A DNA stretch of 45,872 nucleotides from a virus, in the IMG/VR virus record IMGVR_UViG_3300009184_001846, positions 1 to 45,872 of that record, one strand, 5' to 3'. The translations under genes were made by a program, and so were the position numbers. The notes under the pieces are model-generated. The model did no database searches. It saw only the letters and a list, made by a program, of their open reading frames with translations, and had not been told where the DNA came from. Each line of letters opens with the position of its first letter. Positions within the stretch are counted from its first letter, which is position 1. Shown piece after piece: positions 24,258-32,022 of the stretch.

Positions 24258-24265
24258 TATTTATC
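24258..24265 (-). promoter_or_regulatory. Late promoter core GATAAATA
   Basis: Matches NATAAATA, 17 bases before the ATG of the 23908 gene, with a ribosome site between. Typical late-promoter spacing. Confidence 0.6.
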
Positions 24266-24283
24266 ACGAGCGACTGAATAACT

Positions 24284-24312
24284 ACTATAGCAGGATCCTA
24301 TCCCGATGTCAA
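24284..24312 (-). promoter_or_regulatory. Sigma70-like extended -10 promoter
   Basis: TTGACA (24307-24312) and TATAGT (24284-24289) are 17 bases apart, with TG one base before the -10. It shares TCGGG after the -35 and CTGC before the -10 with the promoter at 24504. It overlaps the stop of the 24309 gene. Confidence 0.75.
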
Positions 24313-24473
24313 CCTTTTTCTTCACCTTTTTCGAAGATTTCTACCTTCCAAGCAGCTTTGGCCTCATCACGCTTTGCCTTGCGGATACGCAGCTTGCGCT
24401 CCTTAGAACCGGGAGCAGGAAAGCAGCAGTTGCAGTTGACACCGCCGATTCCGACCTGAAGATGCTTGTTCAT
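24309..24473 (-). CDS. Small basic protein with a CNCC motif, 54 residues
   Basis: An unlisted short gene read from ATG at 24473 to TGA at 24309. The protein starts MNKHLQVGIGGVNCNCC, followed by FPAPGSKERKLRIRKAKRDEAKAAW and an acidic/basic tail. The three Cys could bind a metal or form bonds. It has its own strong promoter at 24504-24532 and is bounded by a second promoter at its 3' end. No homologue is recognised. The good promoter and codon structure support it as a real gene. Confidence 0.65.
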   Translation of the reverse strand: MNKHLQVGIGGVNCNCCFPAPGSKERKLRIRKAKRDEAKAAWKVEIFEKGEEKG

Positions 24474-24503
24474 GCTGTATTCCGTTGCGTCTGTCTATGA
24501 TTC

Positions 24504-24532
24504 AATATAGCAGAATGGGTACCCGAAGTCAA
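24504..24532 (-). promoter_or_regulatory. Sigma70-like extended -10 promoter
   Basis: TTGACT (24527-24532) and TATATT (24504-24509) are 17 bases apart, with TG one base before the -10. A near twin of the promoter at 24284. It overlaps the 3' end of the SleB gene and drives the 54-residue gene. Confidence 0.75.
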
Positions 24533-25638
24533 GCCTTTTTTACAGAAAAAAGCGGTCCCGACACATAATTTTCACGAGATTGGTTCATCATCCCGTCTTG
24601 TAACTCTTTGATTATATTGGGGGTAAGATGTCTAGCTCTCCACCCGTTTTTGAGCAGCAAATGAACTTCTACAGGATCGTCACCTTCTAGCTTTTGTACA
24701 GCTATCATACGATTGCGACCCTCATGGCCTGTGATCTTAGCAGGTCGTGTGAAGTCATCCTGCTCCCAATCGGAGGGGATATCTATATCTAGAAACGGGG
24801 CACCTAATGCTCCGCCCTGTTGAAGATAATTTACAATGTAATCTACGCTGCGCGGTTCTTTCAGCGGCAATGCTAACTTCAAGAATGTGCTAGGCTTCAT
24901 CATAACACGTAAACCCATGTAATCAACATTTTGATTATATGGAACTGATCCTAAACCTTCTACATTATCTACTTTATATTCTGATAATCTGTCCGGTAAT
25001 GTGTAAAATATGTGATTTCCAATAGTCGCTGCACGATCAAGTTTGGTCCTCCAGACTGGCTTAACACTAGTGGTATGATAATAAACTGCACCGTTAGTAG
25101 GATCAGGTGCGGTGCCAGCTACGATCTTTTTTGCAATATCTTTAGCTTCAAGCCAGGCTTTATAATCCATATAATCGCCGGTATCTTTAAACTTAGCGAA
25201 CCATTCATCAAATGGAGTACCATCTGGAGATTGTTTAAGTCTGATCAATTTATCATACTGCAATATTTCACTAAGACGATCTCTATTCGGATCCCCTTCG
25301 TTCCAGCAACTGAATTGTTTTGGTTTAAGAGCTACTCCGCGAATGCCGGAACCAAACATTTTTGCGTGTTCGACATCTTCTGCACGATTATTGATGACAT
25401 TCCCTACAGCTAACATTCCAGTAGGACCGTGACTACGAGCTTCACCCCAGATAGTCTGTGCTAATACTCTTACGTCAGGATTTTCAACAGTAGCAGCTAC
25501 AGGTGGCTTAACAGAAGCCTTGGGCGGCGCCATATGATTTGCACCCACGACTAAAGCACCAGCAGCACCTAGAGCACCGACAGTTTTCTTCCAGTCTTCT
25601 TCTAATTCTTGTTCGGTGATGAATTCAGAAAGTCTCAT
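24529..25638 (-). CDS. SleB-type cell-wall hydrolase with capsid-targeting-like leader
   Basis: A 369-residue protein in three parts. Residues 1-9, MRLSEFITE, match the capsid-targeting leader. A hydrophobic segment follows (TVGALGAAGALVVGA). Residues about 52-215 form a SleB/CwlJ hydrolase domain: IWGEARSHG with the catalytic Glu66, NVINNRA, and a C-terminal NGAVYYHTTSVKPVW. Residues about 235-369 form a second domain with GHEGRNRMIAV, resembling the GxHRxxA turn of ParB/sulfiredoxin-like folds. It could be a virion enzyme that opens peptidoglycan during entry rather than the lysis endolysin. Overlaps the 25635 gene by 4 bases. Confidence 0.85.
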   Translation of the reverse strand: MRLSEFITEQELEEDWKKTVGALGAAGALVVGANHMAPPKASVKPPVAATVENPDVRVLAQTIWGEARSHGPTGMLAVGNVINNRAEDVEHAKMFGSGIRGVALKPKQFSCWNEGDPNRDRLSEILQYDKLIRLKQSPDGTPFDEWFAKFKDTGDYMDYKAWLEAKDIAKKIVAGTAPDPTNGAVYYHTTSVKPVWRTKLDRAATIGNHIFYTLPDRLSEYKVDNVEGLGSVPYNQNVDYMGLRVMMKPSTFLKLALPLKEPRSVDYIVNYLQQGGALGAPFLDIDIPSDWEQDDFTRPAKITGHEGRNRMIAVQKLEGDDPVEVHLLLKNGWRARHLTPNIIKELQDGMMNQSRENYVSGPLFSVKKA

Positions 25639-26957
25639 CTTTTAGTTGTCCCTGCATTCCAATAACTGCTGCCTGGTGCTTTTCTAACGTAAATTTTATC
25701 TTTGATGAAATCTGCCATTCCGCCATCTGTGCTGTATTTACGAGAAGGAAATTCATCACGTACTCTGGATGCTATTACATCATTTACATAATCAAGAGTC
25801 AATGCGTCTTCACCGTCAAATTCACCGTTTTGAGTTGCTTCTTCAACATACTCTTTAAGTTCAGTTGCAGTAGGTCTTATTGCACCTCTGATATCTTTAA
25901 CGAATCGTCTTGCTTCATCATTATATTCAAGGTAACCTCCATCACTTTTTTCTACTTGTTCCCGGTCAATCTCGCCATTTTCGTCGGCATAGTTGTCTAA
26001 TAGATAATTTTGATATCCGTCATCATCGCTTTCCCATCCAGAAACTATTTCCCACATCTTGTCTTCGGCAATCTCAGCTATCTGTTCAATAAGAGGTTCA
26101 AGGACATCATCTGGTGTAAACAAAATCCAATTTTTAATTTCAGGTTCGTTCTTTAAGAAGAATTGTGTTAGTTCAGGAAATCTTTTAATTATGTGTCTAA
26201 ATGAAACTGGATCATCATTCTCATCCATAAATGAATTGGATTGGAAGTGTAGCTGATATTTCTCACCTTCATACTTTGGCTTCTTTGGAATAAGAATATA
26301 GAGTTTACCCTGACGATTGTACTGATCAAAGTAGTTCTGTCCCCTCGTAGCAGCAGTACACCAACGAGTGCCACGACCATATCTACATGAAGCAGCTTCA
26401 TCGTGCGGGACAATAACTTGAACATTTCCGTCTTCGTAAACCTTAGATGCACTACCCTGCTCTTGTTCTTTACCCTGTTCAACGTCATCTAGGTTGTTGT
26501 ATTCGTTCTCCATAGTATCTTCAAAGTCTTGATAAAACTTGAAACGATTTATATCAGCATGTTCGGGCTTGATCATTCTACGCTTCTTAGCAAGGTCGTA
26601 CAATCGTATCATGTCATTTCGGTTAATATCTTCTATACGCAAGCCGCCACCTGCTTTTGCGTACATTTTGGCTAACCAAGATGTATAAGCTTTATTTGGA
26701 GTAGGGTCTTTAGTTTCAATTGCACTGAGAATAAGATTAATCATAGCAGCACGTTTTTCAGGGGTTATCGATCCTGCTATTCTTTCAGGAGATACTCTAG
26801 ATAGTGTACGCAATTTGTTACTAAGTTCTCCTAAATTAGGAACCAACTGAGCTATCTCGGCGCTTGTATCTTTTGAGAAAGCCGAAATGATACGGTCACC
26901 GACTTGTTGAGCGGTTAGTTGCCTGTTATATTCAAGAAGGAACTCAATGGCTCGCAT
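25635..26957 (-). CDS. Capsid-targeted-type protein with C-x-WC domain, copy 1
   Basis: A 440-residue protein that begins MRAIEFLLE-Y, matching the capsid-targeting leader. The middle has a domain with SCRYGRGTRWCTAA, QNYFDQYNRQGKLYILIPKK and YQLHFQSNSFMDE, a strand-rich fold. The downstream gene has the same order of elements, so the pair arose by duplication. The C-terminal about 150 residues are acidic and helical. I do not recognise an enzymatic function. The ribosome-site region lies in a small hairpin (AGAGG at 26961, CCTCT at 26970). Probably an internal virion protein. Confidence 0.7.
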   Translation of the reverse strand: MRAIEFLLEYNRQLTAQQVGDRIISAFSKDTSAEIAQLVPNLGELSNKLRTLSRVSPERIAGSITPEKRAAMINLILSAIETKDPTPNKAYTSWLAKMYAKAGGGLRIEDINRNDMIRLYDLAKKRRMIKPEHADINRFKFYQDFEDTMENEYNNLDDVEQGKEQEQGSASKVYEDGNVQVIVPHDEAASCRYGRGTRWCTAATRGQNYFDQYNRQGKLYILIPKKPKYEGEKYQLHFQSNSFMDENDDPVSFRHIIKRFPELTQFFLKNEPEIKNWILFTPDDVLEPLIEQIAEIAEDKMWEIVSGWESDDDGYQNYLLDNYADENGEIDREQVEKSDGGYLEYNDEARRFVKDIRGAIRPTATELKEYVEEATQNGEFDGEDALTLDYVNDVIASRVRDEFPSRKYSTDGGMADFIKDKIYVRKAPGSSYWNAGTTKR

Positions 26958-26965
26958 GACAGAGG

Positions 26966-27961
26966 TTATCCTCTATCGCGGCCGAATAGATGATTCATAT
27001 CTTCTTGACTAGCAGTGTTTTCCGGAGTAGAGTTATATGCAGTTGGATAAAGTCTCTTGATTCTTGAAACTTCATCAGGGATATTCCAACCACCACGAGC
27101 GATATGCATATCGGCAGATGCTCTCTTTAATTCTTCTGAATGATCTGTTAATTTTTCTGCAATTTCTTTCATCAATCCAGGGAATAATTCAGTAAACTGT
27201 TCTTCACCTGCGTTATAATCTTGCGTAGCATTCTTTAATTGTCGAGTTCCAGTGTGCATCTGCCACTTGCCGTTTTTATTATTCATGTTCTTTTTATCAA
27301 TAATACTAACGATAGGACCATCCGCTGAATAACGAGAGAACCAACTTGCACCGGTGCTGCTTCCCGTGCAGAATTGACCTTGCGTGCCTTCTGCATTATT
27401 GAATGTATAGCAAGAGCCATAGTTCAAAGGAACGATAACATAATATCTGTCATTGTCAATAAGAACAACTTGCTTTGAATCCTTCTTCATTGCAGCGAGC
27501 TTTTCGGCGTCAGCAATCTTTCTTAGTGCATCACGGTACTTGTCTTTACGCACTACTTTTTGAAGTTGAGTGATTGAAGAAAAACGATTAAAGTCTTGGT
27601 CAATTGGATCAAGTAAGCCTCGAACGCTCAATGCTTTCCAAGAACCTAATGCGTCCCCGGCTTCACCGTTGATATCTTCATAATCAGCAGCATGATTCAT
27701 ATATAGTTTTGTCAACCAAGCGTCAAACTTACCTTCTCTTGATAAGTCACCGTAGTTAGTATGTGAAAGAGTTTGATCAATTAAGTCACTCCATAGTTGT
27801 ACTACATCTTCATCTTTTGGTTTAGGGCCTAATTTTGCAAGTGCAGGAGCAGGAAAGGTATGATCATGCTTGACAGCCAAAGCAATTAATTTTGCTGCTC
27901 TAGGATCCTTAAGAATCTTTTCTGCGGCGTTAGCTTCTACTATTCTTGTTGAGTGTTTCAT
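26966..27961 (-). CDS. Capsid-targeted-type protein with C-x-FC domain, copy 2
   Basis: A 331-residue protein beginning MKHSTRIVE-A, a capsid-targeting-like leader. Its central domain (YGSCYTFNN, GQFCTGSSTGASWFSRYSADG, then KWQMHTGTRQLK) repeats the element order of the 25635 protein: a Cys in a loop, an FC or WC pair, a W/Y-rich helix, a GPIVSII strand and a Q-x-H strand. The N-terminal about 150 residues are helical with no motif. A good ribosome site (AAGAAGGG) precedes it. Function unknown. Confidence 0.7.
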   Translation of the reverse strand: MKHSTRIVEANAAEKILKDPRAAKLIALAVKHDHTFPAPALAKLGPKPKDEDVVQLWSDLIDQTLSHTNYGDLSREGKFDAWLTKLYMNHAADYEDINGEAGDALGSWKALSVRGLLDPIDQDFNRFSSITQLQKVVRKDKYRDALRKIADAEKLAAMKKDSKQVVLIDNDRYYVIVPLNYGSCYTFNNAEGTQGQFCTGSSTGASWFSRYSADGPIVSIIDKKNMNNKNGKWQMHTGTRQLKNATQDYNAGEEQFTELFPGLMKEIAEKLTDHSEELKRASADMHIARGGWNIPDEVSRIKRLYPTAYNSTPENTASQEDMNHLFGRDRG

Positions 27962-27972
27962 GGCGGCCCTTC

Positions 27973-28992
27973 TTATGCGTGTAATAATGTTTGTTTTAGA
28001 TAATTCATGAGAGTTACCAATTTTTTATTATCGCCGTTTGCGATATCAGAGATTACTTTTCTTGGTCCCACATGATTTTGTGGTCCACCTGAACTACGAT
28101 AGCCGCTCGTAGACATAGTGAAGGTACCAGTGTCATCTGGGTAGAAGTGACTTGCAGTCATATACAATGCAGGTCGTAACTTAGTTTTGATATGATCAGG
28201 AATTGTTTTTGGATTGTCCATCAATTCCTCTTGCATGTTTTTTAATTTTTCTAATAGTTGTAGCTTCTGTTTTGCTTTATGATATGAATCATTCTTGATT
28301 GCCATACCAATAACACCTTTAACATCTGCTATCGCTTGTTGAATATATCTATTATATAGAGGGAGCAACTTAATCATAACCGCGTCAAAGTTTTGATTAT
28401 AGCCTGCATTCGGGTCTAATGAGTTTGGGTTCGTGATCGTTCTTGCGTCTTTACGTTCTTTGCGTTTTACGTCCACCGGTCCTATTGCATTATTAGATAC
28501 CCCGCGATACGATGATCTACCGGAGTTAACAGCAGACCAATAGCCTCTGACTTTACCGATAGTTTCTTTTATTTGTTTAAACAAAGTATTAATACTACCG
28601 TCACTGAATCTTTCTACGCCCTCTTTACTAGATAGCACAATTACCCACTGAGAACCATTCCACTTGACTGCACCAGTACCGTCTTGCCCTTGAATGAGTA
28701 CATAGTTAGGTGATCTGCTTTTAATATCTGCCCAGGTTATTTTTTGTTCTTCTTGCCATTGAAGATCATGTGGCATAGCTAATTCTTTGTGTACAAACTG
28801 GACGAGTGCATCAGAATATGGACTTCTACGAACGGCTGAATTGATAGTTGAATCTTCGTCAAGAATTTCTTCAAGTAGACTAGTCATAGTGCTGTGAAGT
28901 GCTAAACGAGCAGGATCATTCGCAGCAACTCTATGTGTCACTCTCGGCTTGAGGATTTTAATGTTTTCTTTAAATAGCTCTGTGCTTCTCAT
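27973..28992 (-). CDS. Unknown protein with capsid-targeting-like leader
   Basis: A 339-residue protein starting MRSTELFKE-N, close to the leader of T4 Alt (ending TELFDE) and therefore a candidate packaged protein. It has a helical N-terminal half, a GYWSAVNSGRSS region rich in small residues, a long helical segment (QKLQLLEKLKNMQEELM) and a Gly/Ser-rich end (STSGYRSSGGPQNH). No catalytic motif is visible. The Alt-like leader does not imply ADP-ribosyltransferase activity; I see no ART motif. AAGGG lies 8 bases before the ATG. Confidence 0.65.
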   Translation of the reverse strand: MRSTELFKENIKILKPRVTHRVAANDPARLALHSTMTSLLEEILDEDSTINSAVRRSPYSDALVQFVHKELAMPHDLQWQEEQKITWADIKSRSPNYVLIQGQDGTGAVKWNGSQWVIVLSSKEGVERFSDGSINTLFKQIKETIGKVRGYWSAVNSGRSSYRGVSNNAIGPVDVKRKERKDARTITNPNSLDPNAGYNQNFDAVMIKLLPLYNRYIQQAIADVKGVIGMAIKNDSYHKAKQKLQLLEKLKNMQEELMDNPKTIPDHIKTKLRPALYMTASHFYPDDTGTFTMSTSGYRSSGGPQNHVGPRKVISDIANGDNKKLVTLMNYLKQTLLHA

Positions 28993-28994
28993 TG

Positions 28995-29438
28995 TTACGC
29001 CCTTGTAGTCTTTAAGATGCTTCTAAGCATCCAGTTGTGTTTTCCGTGAGCGTCAATGCGCTCTGCGATAAAGTTAGCGATACCCTGTTCATCTGCTTCT
29101 TCAGCAATATGGAATACTTCTCTCCACATAGACAATATCTTTTGATTGTCTTCGTATAGTTCTTGCATCATGAGTTCAGCACGTGGAATCTTTAATTGAT
29201 CTTGAATCTGACCGAGTTCAGCATAACGAGTGATGCTGCCAGGAGTATATGAGTCAAGCTGACGGATTAGTTCCGCGGTACGATCAATAGTGTTGTTGTA
29301 TACTTCTTCGTAAAAATTACCGAAGAATTCGTGATATTGCGGGAAGTTCGGGCCCTCTACATTCCAATGGAAGTTCTGAGCCTTAATTGATAAGGCATAA
29401 GCCGTTGCTAAAAGTGTTTTAAGTGCATCTGCTAACAT
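28995..29438 (-). CDS. dps: Dps/ferritin-like DNA-protection protein
   Basis: A 147-residue four-helix protein. The Dps signature is clear: SIKAQNFHWNVEGPNF, then H36 in QYHEFF, and D52/E56 in NTIDRTAELIRQL. H24, H36, D52 and E56 are the intersubunit ferroxidase ligands. Dps forms a 12-mer that oxidises iron and shields DNA. A virus-encoded copy may protect phage DNA from peroxide or nucleases. It lies among putative capsid-targeted genes but has no (L/I)xE leader. Late core AATAAATA at 29457-29464 lies 18 bases before the ATG. Confidence 0.88.
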   Translation of the reverse strand: MLADALKTLLATAYALSIKAQNFHWNVEGPNFPQYHEFFGNFYEEVYNNTIDRTAELIRQLDSYTPGSITRYAELGQIQDQLKIPRAELMMQELYEDNQKILSMWREVFHIAEEADEQGIANFIAERIDAHGKHNWMLRSILKTTRA

Positions 29439-29456
29439 TGTTGATATCCTATAGAC

Positions 29457-29464
29457 TATTTATT
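29457..29464 (-). promoter_or_regulatory. Late promoter core AATAAATA before dps
   Basis: Matches NATAAATA, 18 bases before the dps ATG, just at the 3' end of the 45-residue gene. Standard late spacing. Confidence 0.6.
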
Positions 29465-29601
29465 CATTTGTGCAGAAGATCGCTAGCTTTTGTTTTCCAA
29501 ACGTTAGGGAATATACCATGAACTATTAAAACAATTGCTATCTTCCATGCACGAAATAAATGCTCAAAATAGCCTTTCTTTACTTCTTTCAAATGTGACA
29601 T
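29464..29601 (-). CDS. Small membrane-associated phage protein, 45 residues
   Basis: A short gene read from ATG at 29601 to TGA at 29464. The protein starts MSHLKEVKKGYFEHLFRAWK and has a hydrophobic stretch IAIVLIVHGIFPNVW, then a polar end. It resembles a family of very short phage proteins with a YFEHxxxA and HGxFP core. The ATG directly follows TATAAATA (29602-29609), which overlaps the stop of the upstream ParB-like gene. Likely peripheral or single-span at the membrane; function unknown. Confidence 0.7.
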   Translation of the reverse strand: MSHLKEVKKGYFEHLFRAWKIAIVLIVHGIFPNVWKTKASDLLHK

Positions 29602-29604
29602 TAT

Positions 29605-30267
29605 TTATATGTCACTGTCTTCTTCTTCACCTATATCAATATACTTGATCGGGCGCTTAGTTAATGCTGCTGCAATAGCACGATGATTACCGTCAACAAT
29701 ATAACCGTTATCCATTACAATAATTCTGTTTGATAGATTTGGATCGTTAATATATTTGTCAATGATTTCGTGTTGCTCTGGCTTCATTCTTTCGAACAAA
29801 TCTTCAAGGAACTCTACATTGTATTGTTCACACAAGTACATATCTAGTGTTCTTGGACTAATTATCTCTATTTCATATGGGTTGTCCCAGATCATAGTAC
29901 CATAATCCCAGATAGTTTCGTCGTGATCTGGCTTGTTATTCTTGTAAATTTGATTTAAGGTGATAGTCTGTTCATTCATATCTTCGCTAGTCATCGCAAT
30001 AATTCTGCGAGGGCCTTTACGCTTGAACATGTCATATTCTTGTTCATATGTAGTAGGGAAAGGTAGACCAAATGCACCACCGGTATGATGCTCACCATCC
30101 GGGTCTTCATTTAGATTGATAGATTCAATTATGCCTTCTTCTTGAAGTTCACGCATTGCTGCTATCAATGGATTAACAGATGGCTCGACGGGAGTATATG
30201 ATTCAAACGTTGGTGAATCATAGTCTTGTATCGAATCTATTCTAGCCATTAGGTCTCGGATGTTCAT
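29605..30267 (-). CDS. ParB/Srx-type nuclease-like protein
   Basis: A 220-residue protein. The C-terminal 40 residues hold the signature IIVMDNGYIVDGNHRAIAA (DGNHR at 192-196) of the ParB/sulfiredoxin-like fold, which binds a nucleotide phosphate. The N-terminal 150 residues are acidic with a loose EYDMFKRKGPRRI region. ParB-like domains act as nucleases, kinases or CTP-binding switches; no residue here decides which. It follows the 30275 gene with a 7-base gap. Function in this phage unknown. Confidence 0.7.
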   Translation of the reverse strand: MNIRDLMARIDSIQDYDSPTFESYTPVEPSVNPLIAAMRELQEEGIIESINLNEDPDGEHHTGGAFGLPFPTTYEQEYDMFKRKGPRRIIAMTSEDMNEQTITLNQIYKNNKPDHDETIWDYGTMIWDNPYEIEIISPRTLDMYLCEQYNVEFLEDLFERMKPEQHEIIDKYINDPNLSNRIIVMDNGYIVDGNHRAIAAALTKRPIKYIDIGEEEDSDI

Positions 30268-30274
30268 TTTAATC

Positions 30275-32017
30275 CTAACGACTGAGGCCCTTCATGATAG
30301 CACTTTCTTTTGGTACACAGTTGGGGACAGACTTTCCGCCCTTCTTTTTCATCCCAACTTGCTTGTGACTATCCCAGCACTTTTCATCAAGCTGTTCTTC
30401 TTTTACTGTTCCGGCCATCTTTGGCTTGAACTTGCGATATGATTGTCCAGCGTTACCGCCTTGACCCATGCCGCCGCCGTATGAGGTATCTTCTTCGATC
30501 TCACCAGCTGGCTTTGCTCTGTATATGCGACGACCGCCTTCTCCGCTAGCACCAGTAGGATTATCAGTTGGTGTCTCGTTTAACAGTTTATTCCAAAAAC
30601 GATTAATGCTTTCAGCTAATGCAGGGTAATCATTTCCGTACATTGCTTTAGTGTCTTTTGACAATTCTTGTTTAATTCTCTGTAACACTGCCTCTTCGTT
30701 CCCTCGCATTTGGCTAAGAAACTTTAAAGTAAGAATCGGATCTAATGGAACAGGTGAGTCATTGCGAATATAATGGAATAGTCTCGGTGCTACTCTTTTT
30801 AATTTTGCATAAGCGTCATCATATTCTGGTGTGATGAATCCACCTGTTTGATTTGTGCTTGTCTTTGTATCACTTATCTCACTGATAGCACCTCTGAACT
30901 GGCGATCCTTTAGACCACCGTATGGATTAATCTTTGCAGTCTTTTCTGCTGCATACATTCCGGTATAGTCTTCTTGCACTTCATCCGGGCTGATCTTAGC
31001 ATGTTGATATGCTTTTGCTTTAGCAGTATCAGTGAGTCTCCAATACTTTACATGATAACCATCTGATGACTTCCAACCAATCTGTTCTCCTGTCTTAGGA
31101 TCATTGTATGGCTTAACATATTGTTTGGCTTTCGCTTCTGACATGAAATCTTCGTCATCCTGCTCATAGCGTTGACGTTCTAGTGCTTCCTTGAATACTT
31201 CATCAAGCCCGTAGACTGCTGACTCTAGTGCATTGATTGCTGCATATACTTCATTCTCAGCGTCTTGTAATTCTTTTTCCGGAATGCCGGCCTTCTCAGC
31301 AAGCATCTGAATTTCAACAACGATCTCTGAAGCAGTCTGATCATACTTGATCTGCTTAGTGATTTGTCTTGCTTTTCTGTAGGCTTCGTCCATCGGCAAT
31401 TTGGTATCGCCGGGTGAAGTGTACGTTGCTTCATTCTTTGGCTTCTTGCCTGCTTTCTTCATGGCGATAGCAATAGCGGCTTGTTGTGCTGGGCTACCAG
31501 CTTCGTCAACAATGCCCTTCATGATAGAGCTTTCGTCTTTTTTGCCGCCTGTTCCCCAGTTACTTGCGCCCTTCTTACGGCATTGAACTAACGCACCTGA
31601 TGCATATGCAGAAGGCCATACTTTGTAACGTGACTTAACTTTGTGATAGCAAGCATCTTGCTTTTCATTCATCATTGATTCGTGAACAATAGGTCCGCGG
31701 CACTTTGGACATTCATTGAATGGTACGCCCTCATTAGTATTCTTTTTAGTAGCCACGTTCTTTGCCTTTCCTGTACGTTCTGGGTTTGGATCTTCTCTGC
31801 GCTTCTTTGAAGCTGCATACTTACGACCCTTCTTACCTAAGTTCTGTGCTTTCTTTTGTGGGAGGCATTTAGGCTTACCTTCGCTGTCATCACCTCTTGC
31901 ACAAGCTCCACGAATCTTGCCATCAGGACCAAAACGAACCCACTTCTCTTTGAACCACTTGTGAAGGTTCTCATCAAGTTCAGTTTCGTCAACTATGCCC
32001 TTCATGATGCTGCTCAT
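30275..32017 (-). CDS. Modular basic protein with repeated SIMKG motif
   Basis: A 580-residue protein. A short motif occurs three times: SSIMKGIVDE at 2-11, again near 165, and SAIMKGLSR at the end. Two small basic modules follow the first: IRGACARGDDSEGKPKCLP with a Lys/Arg tail, and a CPKC...C-H cluster with KVWPSAYASGALVQCRKKGASNW, both of a type shared by phage and giant-virus proteins (DUF5872-like). A SPAQQAAIAIAMKKAGKKP segment occurs in marine phages. The remainder is acidic, low in motifs. It is likely a DNA- or core-associated virion protein. The repeats could be processing or assembly signals. Confidence 0.65.
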   Translation of the reverse strand: MSSIMKGIVDETELDENLHKWFKEKWVRFGPDGKIRGACARGDDSEGKPKCLPQKKAQNLGKKGRKYAASKKRREDPNPERTGKAKNVATKKNTNEGVPFNECPKCRGPIVHESMMNEKQDACYHKVKSRYKVWPSAYASGALVQCRKKGASNWGTGGKKDESSIMKGIVDEAGSPAQQAAIAIAMKKAGKKPKNEATYTSPGDTKLPMDEAYRKARQITKQIKYDQTASEIVVEIQMLAEKAGIPEKELQDAENEVYAAINALESAVYGLDEVFKEALERQRYEQDDEDFMSEAKAKQYVKPYNDPKTGEQIGWKSSDGYHVKYWRLTDTAKAKAYQHAKISPDEVQEDYTGMYAAEKTAKINPYGGLKDRQFRGAISEISDTKTSTNQTGGFITPEYDDAYAKLKRVAPRLFHYIRNDSPVPLDPILTLKFLSQMRGNEEAVLQRIKQELSKDTKAMYGNDYPALAESINRFWNKLLNETPTDNPTGASGEGGRRIYRAKPAGEIEEDTSYGGGMGQGGNAGQSYRKFKPKMAGTVKEEQLDEKCWDSHKQVGMKKKGGKSVPNCVPKESAIMKGLSR

Positions 32018-32022
32018 GACTA

